Of a stretch of DNA of 64,000 nucleotides, positions 40,380 to 52,264 are shown piece by piece. The translations under genes and the position numbers were made by a program. The number at the start of each line of letters is the position of its first letter. Positions within the stretch are counted from its first letter, which is position 1. The notes beneath the pieces are model-generated. The model made no database searches and had not been told where the DNA came from. It worked only from the letters and a program-made list of their open reading frames with translations. The stretch comes from Mytilus trossulus (Eukaryota > Mollusca > Bivalvia > Mytilida > Mytilidae), in NCBI RefSeq assembly GCF_036588685.1, contig NC_086382.1, positions 76,729,999 to 76,793,998 on the forward strand, given 5' to 3'.

Positions 40380-41338
40380 ATGGCAATGTCCCTACCACAA
40401 GGACAATGTCCTATACAATGTCAGTTATGTGAAGGAGACCCTAAAGTAAAATGGAAGTGTCTGGACTGTGACTTATTGATGTGTAGTAAATGTAAGGATA
40501 AAGTACATTCTAAATTCAAGTCAGAAAAAGAATCATTGATATAAAGGATGTAGACCAACAAAGCAAGAGTGTAGACCAACAAAGCAAGAGTGTAGACCAA
40601 CAGGACAAAGAAGTTACTGGTCGGTCAGAAGCAGGAGTAAGCAGTTCTCCAACTAATGTTTAGCTAATGAACATCAAAGAATACAAGACCAAAACGATTG
40701 ACATACAAATTTTAGCAGTATCCCTAGGCGAACAAAGACTAAAGCAGATCAAGGCTGGATCCAATAAAGTGTCTGATTCTGTATACTTTGTAGAACTGTC
40801 TTATATCAAAAGTGTACATGCGACAAAAGATGGCCAAGTGATAGTAGGTGGAGATAATTTGGTTGTTGTTATGGATACAGATGGTAAACATCTAACAAGG
40901 TATGAAGAGGATGAAAACAAGAAACTTATATTTGATGGAACTATTTGGTCTACAACCAGTACCCTGAACGGTAATATTTTTGTGACAGATCCTAATCCAA
41001 GAGTAGTTGTGTTAGGTAAAGGAAATGCCATCAGTTATTACACAGGTCATCCTTCTATCAACAGGCACAGTGCATTCGATCCTCGGTCAGTTAAAACTAC
41101 ACCAATGGACAATGTAATTGTAGCTGACTATAGCAGTCATACATTACATATACTGGACAACACTGGTCATCTACTGACCACCTACAATACCAAAGACATA
41201 GGTATAGAATATCCAAGACCCCTGGCCATAACAATGGAAAGACCCTTTGCAGTGTTGTATATAGGGTGTTATACAGGGTCATGTGAAGACAGTTCTAACA
41301 CTGGAAGGCTGTACAAAATGAACATTATGGGATGTTAA
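40380..41338 (+). pseudogene. B-box / NHL-like gene, copy 2, broken
   Basis: The start and B-box are intact (MAMSLPQGQCPIQC to VHSKFKSEKE). A deletion of about 7 nt after the B-box then shifts the frame into TAA within a few codons. An in-frame TAG sits before ATG 40667. Relative to the intact copies about 58 codons (from SLWIGDGD to DILLA) are missing, and LAVSLG joins directly to EQRLKQIK. The remaining 223-codon frame (40667-41338) encodes only the last part of the propeller. It cannot make the normal protein. Confidence 0.88.
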
Positions 41339-41389
41339 ATTAGTTTTCTTTAAATATCTTTAAATTCAACATACAAAACAAGACTATAT

Positions 41390-42845
41390 AAATAACATAT
41401 AGCTGAGAGGGTGATAGAGCAGATTGGTACCCCGAGAAAACATTGTCAACCGCGGCGAAGCCAAGGTTGACAATACTTTTTCGAGGGTTCCAATCTGCTC
41501 TATCACCCTCTCAGCTATGTGTTATTTAATTTATTATACTGAATGTTCTGTTATTACTGTCGATTTTTTAAAATTCAAAGTAATAAACTGTAACATCTTG
41601 TACATAACCATCCGTATTAAATAAAGCGCACACTTGATCAAACGTCTCCGTGAAGGGTAACAGAGTATTTGCGTCGAATTGAATAAAGCGCACATTTGAT
41701 CAAACGTCTCCTTGAAGGGTAATAGAGTATTTGCCATAGGATAGTGTTGCATTGAATAAAGCGCACACTTGATCAAGCGTCTCTGTGAAGGGTGATAGAG
41801 TATTTGTCATAGGATAGAGTTGTATTTAATAAAGCGCACACTTGATCAAGCGTCTCCATGAAGGGTAATAGAGTAAATTGACACCCTCGTATTAGCCAAT
41901 CAAAATCTGGCATTTTGACATTGTAATGACTCCCATCTATTCTTTGCGGGCATTAAATAATGGACTTCATTAAAGATAACCGTTTTATTTATTGTCATAT
42001 AATCCACTCTATTAACACAATATAGCATGAATAACAAAGGTATGCTGGTGCTCAATGAATGATTACAAATGTTGACAGGTAAGTATAACTCCAAATTGAA
42101 CGTGAACATCAAACGGTAAAAAGCTGAAAGAACAAATAAAAACTCAATATAAAACCTATCAATCAAAAAGGTTTGCCAAAACATACAAAAATACAAAGTT
42201 GGCTTATGACACTAATTGTGTTCCATACATTCACATAAAAAATACAAGCATTAACAATATATCAAGTTTGGTAACATAACTGTGAGTCAAAACTGAGTGT
42301 GTACAGCTTTTAATGTGTTGAAAACTCGACAAGTATAAAAAATTATGTATGCAAATTATGACACGAATTGCTTTCCATACTTTAAAAATATCGAAATGAG
42401 GGGGGTGCTATGAATCATACAAAAATTACCAAAAAGGGTATTTGAATGTTTATAGAACATTTTTATAGTGTAAATGTTGTCTCTATGTGTTTACGAGTAA
42501 TAACAAACGGTTGTGAAACAATAAAACAAATAATCTAGTGACGTGGCATATTTTGTCATCATTGTCATTTACCCAACGTTTATATACGTCATCAAAACAC
42601 AATACATGTTATATATGTTTACAATAAACAGTTCTCCAGATTGTCAATATGCTATAAACTTACACTGTGCCGGAATCTGGCAGATATATCAATAAATGAT
42701 GCTGAATCATCAACGTGAGCATGTAAATATGGGGAAATTGCAAAAGAGGGTAAAGTAACGAAGAAGATAGTAAATGTATGTCAACTTTCGGAAACATCAT
42801 GAAATAATTACGGACGAGTCAGTACAGACATGAAGTATAATAAAA
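41390..42845. mobile_element. 1.45-kb insertion beginning with a 120-bp hairpin
   Basis: The 3' flank of copy 4 runs AGACAATATAATATCATTCT without interruption, whereas here AAGACTATATAA and ATAATATCATTATG are separated by ~1.45 kb. The insert starts with a hairpin (41399-41518) with near-perfect ~50-bp arms (AGCTGAGAGGGTGATAGAGC against its complement). Then come four ~62-72-bp tandem copies (ATAAAGCGCACACTTGATCA) at about 41618-41880, then AT-rich DNA without a recognised gene. Insertion is inferred from comparison with copy 4. Confidence 0.65.
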
Positions 42846-42991
42846 TATAATATCATTATGATGTTAATATTAAATGTTAGCTGTATGTCACTGTAACACA
42901 TTACAAAAATAAATGTATATATCTTGGTTTTTTTTCATTTTGTTTATCATAATACAATATCAATTACCCTTCAATATCACTCTATATAACA

Positions 42992-43175
42992 AATAAGAGA
43001 TGTGGTACGATTACCAATGAGTCAACTTTTCACCAGTGACCAAATGACGTTAAAATTAACAAATAAATGTCACCATACAGCCTTCAACAATGAGGAAAAA
43101 ACCCAAACAGCATCCCAAGTAATGAGGCACAGAAATGACAAATGTAAAACAATTCAAACGAGAGCAGCCGGTTTA
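42992..43175 (+). repeat. Dispersed repeat R1 (in block copy 1)
   Basis: AAGAGATGTGGTACGATTAC onward, with GTCACCATACAGCCTTCAAC. Its paralogue is at 50497-50680. Confidence 0.75.
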
Positions 43176-43687
43176 TCAAAAAGAAGTATGTGTGTCTGGA
43201 ACACTGTTGACTGGCTTGTAAATATGCAAGAGCATGACTGTTTTTTTTTTTTCTTTGAAACTTTGATTTGTTTTGTTTCTGCATAGTTTCATAGAAGATG
43301 GCTTTATGGTTTTTAGTGCTCTCATTGTTCAATTATATATTCAAACTTGGTCTTTGTTTGGTGCAAATGGTAAAAAGCAATGTGAACTAATTTCTTAACA
43401 TTTGCTTGAGGCAAGGTAAGTCTTGATACACATTTGATATTTGTTTTATAACATTTGGTTGAAGAATTATAACATTTGGTTAAAGAGTTATACCATTTGG
43501 TTGAAGAAAAGTAATCTTTTTTATATTTAGAGCACAGAATTTCAAATTTTGACAATTTTTACATTTATAAAGGGACATAACTTATGAATGGTAAACGTGA
43601 AGCTACTGAAATTCAATCATGATGATAATCTTTATGTTATGGTTATAAGCATAGTGTATAAACTTCATTAGGTATTATGCTAATATA

Positions 43688-43885
43688 AAAAAGAAGATGT
43701 GGTATGATTGCCAATGAGACAACTATCCACAAAAGACCAAAATGACACAAACAAAAACAACTATAGATCACCGTACGGCCTTCATAAATGAGCAAAGCCC
43801 ATACCGCATATTCAGCTATAAAAGGCCCCAATAAGACAATGTAAAACAATTCAAACGAGTAAACTCACGGCCTTATTTTTGTACT
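43688..43885 (+). repeat. Dispersed repeat R1 (second, in block copy 1)
   Basis: A good copy: GAAGATGTGGTATGATTGCC to GACAATGTAAAACAATTCAA. Its paralogue is at 51217-51415. Confidence 0.8.
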
Positions 43886-43970
43886 AAGTCAGTTTATAGA
43901 AAAACCTCAAAGACTCAAATGGTAGGTTGCAACAGAATATTCCGTAGACAATGAATAATTGTTGATACTA

Positions 43971-44423
43971 ACAAGTGAAACTGCGAGCTACTGCTCACTG
44001 ATGATACCCCCGCCGCAAGTGGATAATATTAATAGTGTAAAAAAATATGCAAGTGTTCGGTAAACATGAAGTTGTCAAGTGATGAATCAGAAAACGCATC
44101 ACACGGTATAGCTGACTTATATAAATCCTGAAACCAAATTTCAGAAATCCTTGTATTGTAGTTCCTGAGAAAAATGTGACGAAAATTTTCAACTTGGCTA
44201 TCATGTGTAAAATCATACAAGTGTTCGGTAAACAGGAAGTTGTCGACTGATGAGTCTGAAAACGCATCACACGGTATTGCTGACTTATATAAATCCTGAA
44301 ACAAAATTTCAGAAAGACTGACGGACGGACTGACGGACGGTCTGACAGATGGACTGACTGACGGACGGACTGACAGACAGAGGTAAAACAGTATACCCCC
44401 CTTTTTTAAAGCGGGGGTATAAT
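43971..44423 (-). mobile_element. Pearl-like bivalve element, copy 3
   Basis: Reverse orientation: ends with the ACTG/ACGG microsatellite (GACGGACGGACTGACGGACG near 44320) and TTTTTTAAAGCGGGGGTATA. It has two ~168-bp core repeats. Confidence 0.8.
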
Positions 44424-45177
44424 TAACACTTTAAAAATACCTTGATGGTTGGAGATGATATCACAAATAGGGTTTTTCTTTCAATAATTTTGCTGAAAAT
44501 GTTTGGAAAAATGGAGAAAAAAATCTCCTTTTAAGAACATTGAAACAGCTATAAAACTACCATAAAATTTACCTACAATTGATAATGATTGTTTTATCAG
44601 TTGTTATGTCATATGGCACGTGTCAAAACGGTTCATTGATTTTTGGCATATCAAAGAAACGGGCACGTGCCTAAATAATGTTGAATATCTTGTTTATTTA
44701 TGATTATGTTTCTATAAAATTTGAAATGTATGCATTAAATATCAACCTCTAATATAATATGTAAAAATAATACACATAACAACACTCCTTCTAGTCATAA
44801 GTGGCATTGTATAGTCCCTAGTGCACTAAGGAGTCCTTAGCAGTGTTAAGACGTACCGACAATTCGTTTATGGTGCTGTTTTCTTTAAGTGACATGTCTA
44901 TTGCCTAATTAACACCTTTATGATGTTTTTAATCTGTTGATCACTTTATCATGGGTTAATTTGTGTTTTCATAACGATTTACAGGGGTCAATGTTTACTT
45001 TGCAATTTCCTTCAATCCAGACTGTTTGTGACCTTTCTTTCTTCAGGCTTTAATTTTTTCAACTTTTTAAGAAAACTTAAATTCACAAATTTAAAAATCC
45101 CAAGAACATGTAAATATTGCTTAAACCACGAAAATTGATACCCACGAATTAAAGTACTTTCACAGTATTGCAATGTT

Positions 45178-47933
45178 TGTGAGATCTCAACCCTCCCCCT
45201 ATACCTCTAACCAATGTAGAAAAGTAAATGCATAACAATACGCACATTAAAATTCAGTTCAAGAGAAGTCCGAGTCTGATGTCAGAAGATGTACCGAAAG
45301 AAAATAAACAAAATGACAATAATACATAGATAACAACAGATTACTAGCAGTTAACTGACATGCCAGCTCCAGACTTCAATTAAACTGACCGAAAGATTAT
45401 GATTTCATCATATGAACATCAGGCACAATCCTTCCCGTTAGGGGTTTAGTATTATACCATCATAAAATATATGAGAAGAACATAACCCGTGTCATGCCAA
45501 CAACTGTTTTTAGAATAAATGTGTTTAGTTCCGACGCAAAGACCTTATCAGTGACTCAATATTAACGCCAAAATATGCAATCTTTAATGACTTGACAACA
45601 GTATCGTAATTATATCCCTTCTTAATAAGTATATTCAAAGGTTTTGTAAGTTTCTGAGGTGAATACTGACACCTTTGTGCTTTATACAGAATATTTCCAT
45701 ACAAAATTGGATGTGAAATACCTGAACGTATAAGAATAGATATAGGAAGATGTGGTGTGAGTGCCAATAAAGTGTGAACGTATAAGAAGTCTGCATGTTG
45801 AGCTATATTTACGAATGATGTCTTTATACCGATGATAAAATTTAGTAAATGTTTTGACTAGTTTGTGATATCGAAAACCCTGGTGTAATAATTTTTCAGT
45901 AATACATAAATTTCTCTCGTTAAAATCTAAAACATTGTTACATACACGACCGAATCGTACAAGTTGAGATATATAAACACCGTAAGATGGTGACAAGGGA
46001 ACGTCACCATCTAAAAACGGATAATTAACGATAGGAAATGAAAAATCATCCCTTTTATCATAAATTTTAGTATTCAGCTTTTCGTTAGTGATATAGATAT
46101 CAAGATCGAGGAAAGGGCAGTGGTCATTGTAAGTATTGGCTTTATTTAAAGTAAGTTCAGAAGGATAAATTTCATTAATATACATACTGAAGTCGTCATT
46201 ATTGAGAGCCAAAATATCATCCAAATATCTAAAAGTATTATTAAATTTGTTTATCAGATGTTGTTTTAATGGGTCTTTGCTTATTTTTGTCATAAATTGT
46301 AACTCATAACAATACAAAAAGAGGTTCGCAATAAGTGGTCCCCATTGGAATTCCGATAATCTGATATACGGAATCCCCAAAGCGAACAAAAATGTTATCT
46401 AGTAAAAATTCAAGGGCATATATAGTATCAAAGCATGTCCAATTGACATAGTTTTTTTGTTTTTTGCTACTAAAAAATGACCTAAAAGAGTTTGAACATA
46501 TATACTCACATTCTGATTTTTTGAATGCCCATTTAATTAGGGGTGTGAATTTTTTCGTAATGAGAATGTGAGGCAATGTGGTATACAGGGTAGAAAAATC
46601 AAAACTTTGAACAGATTCAAAATCACCAATATAAGCATGCAATTTATCAAGTACTTCCAACGAGTTCTTGACACTCCAAAAGTAATTTATTCCACTATTT
46701 TCGAAGGCCTTATTTGAACAATTTATTATAAGGTTTTTAATTGTACCAAGTGTGCTGGTAAGAAGAATAGACAATTTAGTAGTTGAACAATGGCTTGAAG
46801 ACGAAATAAATCTATGTTTGTAAGTGGTTTTGTGTAGCTTCGGAAGCCAATACATAGTTGGGACTTTCATTGTATTTGGCTCTGCTTGTAAAGCGGTGGC
46901 TAAAAGTTTATGTTTGTTACAGATTTCGTTTTCTGATAATGGACTCAGTTGGAATGTTGGTGAATTGGTGATTTCCTTTTTCAGAACCTCAATGTGAAAT
47001 TTACGTCAAACAATAATAATATTATTAGCAGTTTTATCGGCCGGGACAAAAACAAATTCCTTGGCTAGTTCTTTTAGTTTATGTTTGATACGAGAAATAG
47101 GTTTATTGTGGTTATTGTTAATAGTAAAATGTTCTTTAAAATGTTGAATACGTATATCAACTATCTTCATTACTGAATTAAAAAAAGAGTCCAAAGATTT
47201 TTTGTCAGCTTTTTCCCGTTTTATCCATTTCATACAGTAAGTATGGAGTGAGTCGTGGATGATATTACGACACTCATTCCAATTAATAATTGACGGGGGA
47301 CGATATTTAGGTCCTTTACTGAGGAATGATTTTAACTCTCGGTCTTGAACAATGTTAAGATCTCCTGTTATAACATGGGAAATGGGTCCATAAATATATT
47401 CGGAATTACTGCAATTAAATGAAGTAGGTGTATTTTCACTGATATTCACATCTTTACACAATTGACCATAATTAAATACAAATTTCCGGGTAGATTTCTT
47501 GTAAATATAACAAATAAGAGGTAGCTCAGTATTGTCAAAATATACAGGAATTTGTTCTTTAACAGAACGGTCGTTAAATATACCGGCAATATTTACAAAA
47601 TCAAAGCCTTTATTGACATACTTAATTTTAATAAAATGTTTTTATGATCTTCCGGGCGATCAATTTTGGGAAATAATTTAGAATAACAATATGCCATAAT
47701 AATTTGAACAATTTCATACTTAGGACTGTTATATGAAACTGTGTTGCAATCCTCCAAAATTTTATTTAACTTATTAACCGGTAACGAACAGAGTTTTGTT
47801 AACAGATAATGCCTGCCGTTGTTAACTACTAGTAACTGTATGAAGTATTCAATGTTGTAATGCACTGTAATATGGGCCTTTGCCAATTATTGTAATTGTG
47901 TTTGTGCCAATAAAATATTTGTATTTGTATTTG
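45178..47933 (-). mobile_element. Penelope-like retroelement, near full length but inactive
   Basis: Minus-strand open segments at 47886-47593, 47461-47006, 46870-46304, 46389-45682 and 45767-45525 together resemble one reverse transcriptase. Motifs in order: YWLPKLHK, then a serine-rich RFISSSS; SFDFSTLYT; GIPMG and PLIANLFLYCYE; RYLDDIL (catalytic, near 46211-46231); PFLDLDIY; YDKRDDFSFPIVNYPFL. LPK.HK and a Y.DD box with a following FLD motif fit the Penelope-like group. No GIY-YIG endonuclease was seen. It is broken by a frameshift near 47610, a TGA near 47005, a frameshift near 46340 and a small insertion at 45737. The 3' region (45178-45524) is shared with 4555-4660. Confidence 0.75.
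45737..45774 (+). mobile_element. 38-bp R1 insertion with 14-bp target duplication
   Basis: TAGATATAGGAAGATGTGGT... is an extremely truncated R1 start. It is bracketed by TGAACGTATAAGAA at 45723-45736 and 45775-45788. The duplication plus insert adds 52 bp and shifts the reverse-transcriptase frame. Confidence 0.85.
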
Positions 47934-48407
47934 TCTCTTAATCAGTAAAAGGCTTCATATCAGTAAAGTACGAAATAATGAAAATAATGGAAATAATGGA
48001 AACTGTATTATGGTCATATACAAGCTTGTCTAAATTACCTTGAAGGTTTGACAAAGTTATTGATGACTGAAAATTTGTAACCACAGACTGAACCTAATTA
48101 TGGTTTTAGTTTTAAAGGAGAATCATCTATTATGCCCCGGTAATTTTGAACTATATAAAAACAATAACTAAAACAATTCAAGATTCTATAATTATTTTAG
48201 GTAACTGGTCGATATAAATACACTGGAAAACTTGTTAAAGGTAAATTCCATCATTGATAAGTTTTGAGCATGTATTTACTGTCTTATTGATATTAAACCA
48301 ACCTCAAGTTTTATTAATTTAATAAATAATTGTCTTATCTCATATATGTTGTAAGTTATTACTGAATAACAGTTGATGAAAGAGAGCTGCATATTTCGTC
48401 TTCAACA
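47934..48407 (+). repeat. Duplicated 5' flank of the B-box genes
   Basis: It matches 33913-34520 with a ~60-bp internal deletion and point changes (TCTCTTAATCAGTAAAAGGC; TAACTAAAACAATTCAAGAT). It begins exactly at the retroelement boundary. Confidence 0.85.
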
Positions 48408-48815
48408 TGGCAATGTCACTCCCACAAGGACAATATCCAATATAATGTCAGTTATGTGAAGGAGATCCTAAAGTAAAATGGAAGTGTCTGGACTGTGACT
48501 TATTGATGTGTAGTAAATGTAAGCAGAGGCGGATTTGGGGGGGAGGGGAGCCGCCCCCCCCCCCCGCTTTTTGGGAAAACAATTGGTTGCTTATATAGAG
48601 AATCACTGAAGCGTGACTGGAGCGGGCCCCCTCTTAGGTCAGTCAGTGGGCCCCAACTTATGAAATTCCTGGATCCGCCACTGAAGGATAAAGTACATTC
48701 TAAATTCAAGTAAAAAAAAGTCCATAAAATCATTGACATAAAGGATATGGTTCAACAAAGCAAGGGTATAAACCAACAGGACAAAGAAATGTCTGGTCAC
48801 CCACAAGCATTGTTT
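48408..48815 (+). pseudogene. B-box gene, copy 3, truncated and interrupted
   Basis: It starts ATGGCAATGTCACTCCCACA, but CAA of the first zinc motif is TAA (near 48441). A 160-bp transposon splits the Cys codons of the B-box (48524-48683). A further TAA follows 'AATTCAAG', and the sequence ends near the linker (CAAGCATTG). No propeller part remains. It is clearly dead. Confidence 0.88.
48524..48683. mobile_element. 160-bp MITE inside B-box pseudogene copy 3
   Basis: Ends CAGAGGCGGAT and ATCCGCCACTG are inverted. A 3-bp duplication AAG flanks it (48521-48523 and 48684-48686), and removing it restores the paralogous sequence TGTAAGGATAAAGT. The GC-rich interior has a C-run of 13. The exact superfamily is uncertain; a 3-bp duplication fits CACTA or Harbinger-type transposition. 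Confidence 0.85.
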
Positions 48816-49192
48816 GCAGAATGTTGTCCTTCTCTGTTCAGTAAATGTTAGAAAAAATAAGTTCTACAACAAACGTTACTTGTAAAATTAAAACACAGAT
48901 AAGATACATCATTAGATAGGATTTACTTAACCACAAGTTCTGACGAGTATATACACAATCATTTTGAAGCATAATCATAGAACATTGAATCCTACATAGA
49001 AAAGACCTCATTTCAGTAGAACAATACTGTACAGTCCTTGTTTTACATTTCCCCATATCTAGTTTTATTTTTATGATAAATTATCAAATGTTTACACTAA
49101 TAAAAATTATCTAATCTCATATAAGATGTATGTTGTAGGTTATTATTGATTAACAGTTGGTGAAAGAAAGCTGCATATATTTTTTTCAATAT

Positions 49193-50296
49193 ATGGCAAT
49201 GTCCCTATCACATGGACAATATGCGATACAATGTCAGTTATGTGAAGGAGACCCTAAAGTAAAATGGAATTGTCTCGACTGTGAATTATTGATGTGTAGT
49301 AAATGTAAAGATAAAGTACATTCTAAATTCAAGTCGGAAAAAGTCCATAGAATCATTGATATAAAGGATGTAGGCCAACAAAGCAAGTGTGAAGAACCAG
49401 AAGAGAGAGTAAGCAGTTCTCCAACTAATGTTAAACTTAAAAACATTAAAGAATACAAGACTAGAACAGTGGACATCAGTTTTTTGGCAGTATCCCTGGA
49501 TGGTTCATTATGGATTGGTGATGGAGATAAGGAGGAAGGTTTCCACCTCTTTACATCATATACAGCCCTACAGAATGTTAAACTTGTAGGGGATAAGGTG
49601 AAGGTCCTTTCCAGTTTTAACATTGAGGTATATGATATAGCTGTTACACCTTCCAATGACATTTTACTGGCTATAGAGGGATCAAGACTGAAGCAGATCA
49701 AGGCTGGATCTAATAAAGTGTCTGATTCTGTGTACTTTGTAGAACTGTCTTATATCACTAGTGTTCATGTGACTAAAGATGGCAGAGTGATAGTAGGTGG
49801 AGGTAAAGTGATTGTTGTTATGGACACAGATGTTAAATATCTAGCAAGGTATGAAGAGGATGAAAACAAGAAACCTATATTTGATGGAACTATTTGGTCT
49901 ACAACCAGTACCCTGAATGGTAATATTTTTGTGGCCCAGCCATATTTTAATCCAAGAGTAGTTGTTTTATGTAAAGGAGATGTCATCAATAATTACACAG
50001 GACCTCCTTCCATCAAAAGTCAAAGAAGGTTCAATCCTCGGTCAGTTATAACCACACCAATGGACCATGTTATTGTAGCTGACTGTTTTAATCATTCACT
50101 ACATATACTGGACAATACTGGTCATCTACTGACCACCTACAATACCAAAGACATAGGTATAGAATATCCACGATCTCTAACCATTACTATGGAAGGACCC
50201 TTTGCAGTGTTGTATATAGGATGTCGTAATACAGGGTCATGTGAAGACAGTTCTGACACTGGACAGCTGTACAAAACGAATATTATGGGATGTTAA
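49193..50296 (+). CDS. B-box zinc finger / NHL-like beta-propeller protein, copy 4, intact
   Basis: Single-exon frame, 367 residues from ATG 49193. The frame is also open for 12 codons upstream but from a TTG, and the paralogues all start at MAMSL. The B-box Cys/His pattern is complete (CQLCEGDPKVKWNCLDC, CSKC, H, H). The linker is shorter than in copy 1 by about 16 residues. Propeller blades carry LDGSLWIGDGDKEE, NGNIFVAQPYFN, PMDHVIVADCFNHSLHILD and GHLLTTYNT. The C-terminus has an extra NTGSCEDSSDTG stretch shared with copy 2, so copies 2 and 4 form one subgroup and copies 1 and 5 (NMTF/DMTF type) another. Confidence 0.88.
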   Translation: MAMSLSHGQYAIQCQLCEGDPKVKWNCLDCELLMCSKCKDKVHSKFKSEKVHRIIDIKDVGQQSKCEEPEERVSSSPTNVKLKNIKEYKTRTVDISFLAVSLDGSLWIGDGDKEEGFHLFTSYTALQNVKLVGDKVKVLSSFNIEVYDIAVTPSNDILLAIEGSRLKQIKAGSNKVSDSVYFVELSYITSVHVTKDGRVIVGGGKVIVVMDTDVKYLARYEEDENKKPIFDGTIWSTTSTLNGNIFVAQPYFNPRVVVLCKGDVINNYTGPPSIKSQRRFNPRSVITTPMDHVIVADCFNHSLHILDNTGHLLTTYNTKDIGIEYPRSLTITMEGPFAVLYIGCRNTGSCEDSSDTGQLYKTNIMGC

Positions 50297-50496
50297 ATCA
50301 GTTTTCTTTAAATATCTTAACATTAACATACAAAAAAAGACAATATAATATCATTCTGATGTTCATGTTAAATGTTAGCGGTATGTCACTAGAAAGAATT
50401 ACAAAAATAAATGTATATATCTTGGTTTTTTTTTCATTTTTTTTTTATCATCATACAATATCAATTACCCTTCAAAGTACACTCTATATAAAAAAT

Positions 50497-50680
50497 AAAA
50501 GATGTGGTATGATAACCAATGACTCAACTCTTCGCCAGTGACCAAATGACGTACAAATTAACAAATGAATGTCACCATACAGCCTTCACAAATGAGAACC
50601 CAAACAACATCCCAAGCTATAAGAGGCCCAGAAATGACAAATGTAAAACAATTTAAACGAGAGCAGCCGGTTTATCAAAA
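50497..50680 (+). repeat. Dispersed repeat R1 (in block copy 2)
   Basis: AAAGATGTGGTATGATAACC onward; paralogue of 42992-43175. Confidence 0.75.
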
Positions 50681-51216
50681 AGAAGTATGTGTGTCTGGAA
50701 CACTGTTGACTGGCTTGTAAATATGCAAGAGCATGACTGTTTTTTTTTCCTTTGAAACTTTGATTTGTTTTGTTTCATAGAAGATGGCTTTATGGTTTTT
50801 AGTGCTCTCATTGTTCAATTATAAACAGTAATGGGGGTAACTAGATTCTTAAAGAGAATTAACCAATATTCAAACTTGGTCTTTGTTTGGTGCAAATGGT
50901 AAAAAGCATTGTGAACAAATTTCTTAACATTTGCTTGAGGCAAGGTAAGTCTTGATACACATTTGATATTTGTTTTATAACATTTGGTTGAAGAATTATA
51001 ACATTTGGTTAAAGAGTTATACCATTTGGTTGAAGAAAAGTAATCTTTTTTATATTTAGAGCACAGAATGTCAAATTTTGACAATTTTTACATTTATAAA
51101 GGGACATAACTTATGAATGGTAAACGTGAAGCTACTGAAATTCAATCATGATGATGATCTTTATGTTATGGTTATAAGCATAGTGTATAAACTTCATTAG
51201 GTATTATGCTCATATA

Positions 51217-51415
51217 AAAAAGAAGATGTGGTATGATTGCCAATGAGACAACTATCCACAAAAGACCAAAATGACACAAACAAAAACAACTATAGATCAC
51301 CGTACGGCCTTCATAAATGAGCAAAGCCCATACCGCAGAGTTAGCTATAAAAGGCCCCAATAAGACAATGTAAAACAATTCAAACGAGAAAACTCACGGC
51401 CTTATTTTTGTACTA
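51217..51415 (+). repeat. Dispersed repeat R1 (second, in block copy 2)
   Basis: GAAGATGTGGTATGATTGCC onward; paralogue of 43688-43885. Confidence 0.8.
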
Positions 51416-51499
51416 AGTCAGTTTATAGAAACACCTCAAAGACTCAAATGGTAGGTTGCAACAGAATATTCCGTAGACAATGAAGAATTGTTGATACTA

Positions 51500-52264
51500 A
51501 CAAGTGAAACTGCGAGCTACTGCTCACTGATGATACCCCCGCCGCAAGTGGATAATATTAATAGTGTAAAAATATGCAAGTGTTCAGTAAACATGAAGTT
51601 GTCGAGTGATGAATCTGAAAACGCATCACACGGTATAGCTGACTTATATAAATCCTGAAACCAAATTTCAGAAATCCTTGTATTGTAGTTCCTGAGAAAA
51701 ATGTGACGAAAATTTTCCACTTGGCTATCATGTGTAAAATCATACAAGTGTTCGGAAAACAGCAAGTTGTCGAGTGATGAATCTGAAAACGCATCACACG
51801 GTATAACTGACTTATATAAATCCTGAAACCAAATTTCAGAAATCTTTGTATTGTAGTTCCTGAGAAAAATGTGACGAAAATTTTCAACTTGGCTATCATG
51901 TGTAAAATCATACATGTGTTAGTTGTCGAGTGATGAATCTGAAAACGCATCACACGGTATAGCTGACTTATATAAATCCTGAAACCAAATTTCAGAAATC
52001 CTTGTATTGTAGTTCCTAAGAAAAATGTGACGAAAATCTTCAACTTGGCTATCATGTGTAAAATCATAAAAATGTTCGGTGAACAGGAAGTTGTCGAGTG
52101 ATGAATCTGAAAACGCATCACACGGTATAGCTGACTTTTATAAATCCTGAAACCAAATTTCAGAAAGACTGACGGACGGACTGACAGATGGACTGACTGA
52201 CGAACGGACTGACAGACAGAGGTAAAACAGTATACCCCCCTTTTTTTAAAGCGGGGGTATAATT
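51500..52264 (-). mobile_element. Pearl-like bivalve element, copy 4, four core repeats
   Basis: Same ends as copy 3. Core repeats start near 51577, 51745, 51913 and 52068 (period 168 bp; the third has a short deletion at its start). Comparison with its paralogue shows the core number changed after the block was duplicated. Confidence 0.85.

Larger units (their letters stand above)
42846..45177. repeat. Duplicated intergenic block, copy 1
   Basis: Nearly identical and co-linear with 50345-53035: two R1 fragments, the ACATTTGGTTGAAGAATTAT repeat, a pearl-like element, and a 'GGAGTCCTTAGCAGTGTTAA' region with ACGTGCC palindromes. It ends where the Penelope-like element begins. It shows that B-box gene plus downstream DNA was duplicated as a unit. 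Confidence 0.9.

Noticed and set aside
41900..42196. 98-codon minus-strand frame
   Set aside because: Low-complexity hydrophobic composition, no homology recognised, no paralogous copy, and it sits inside a repeat-rich insertion.
43995..44304. Frames in pearl-like core repeats (IHHSTTSC...; also 51517-52121 and 7607-8155)
   Set aside because: Core repeats of 168 bp (56 codons) give periodic open frames in more than one frame; known pearl-type elements are non-coding.
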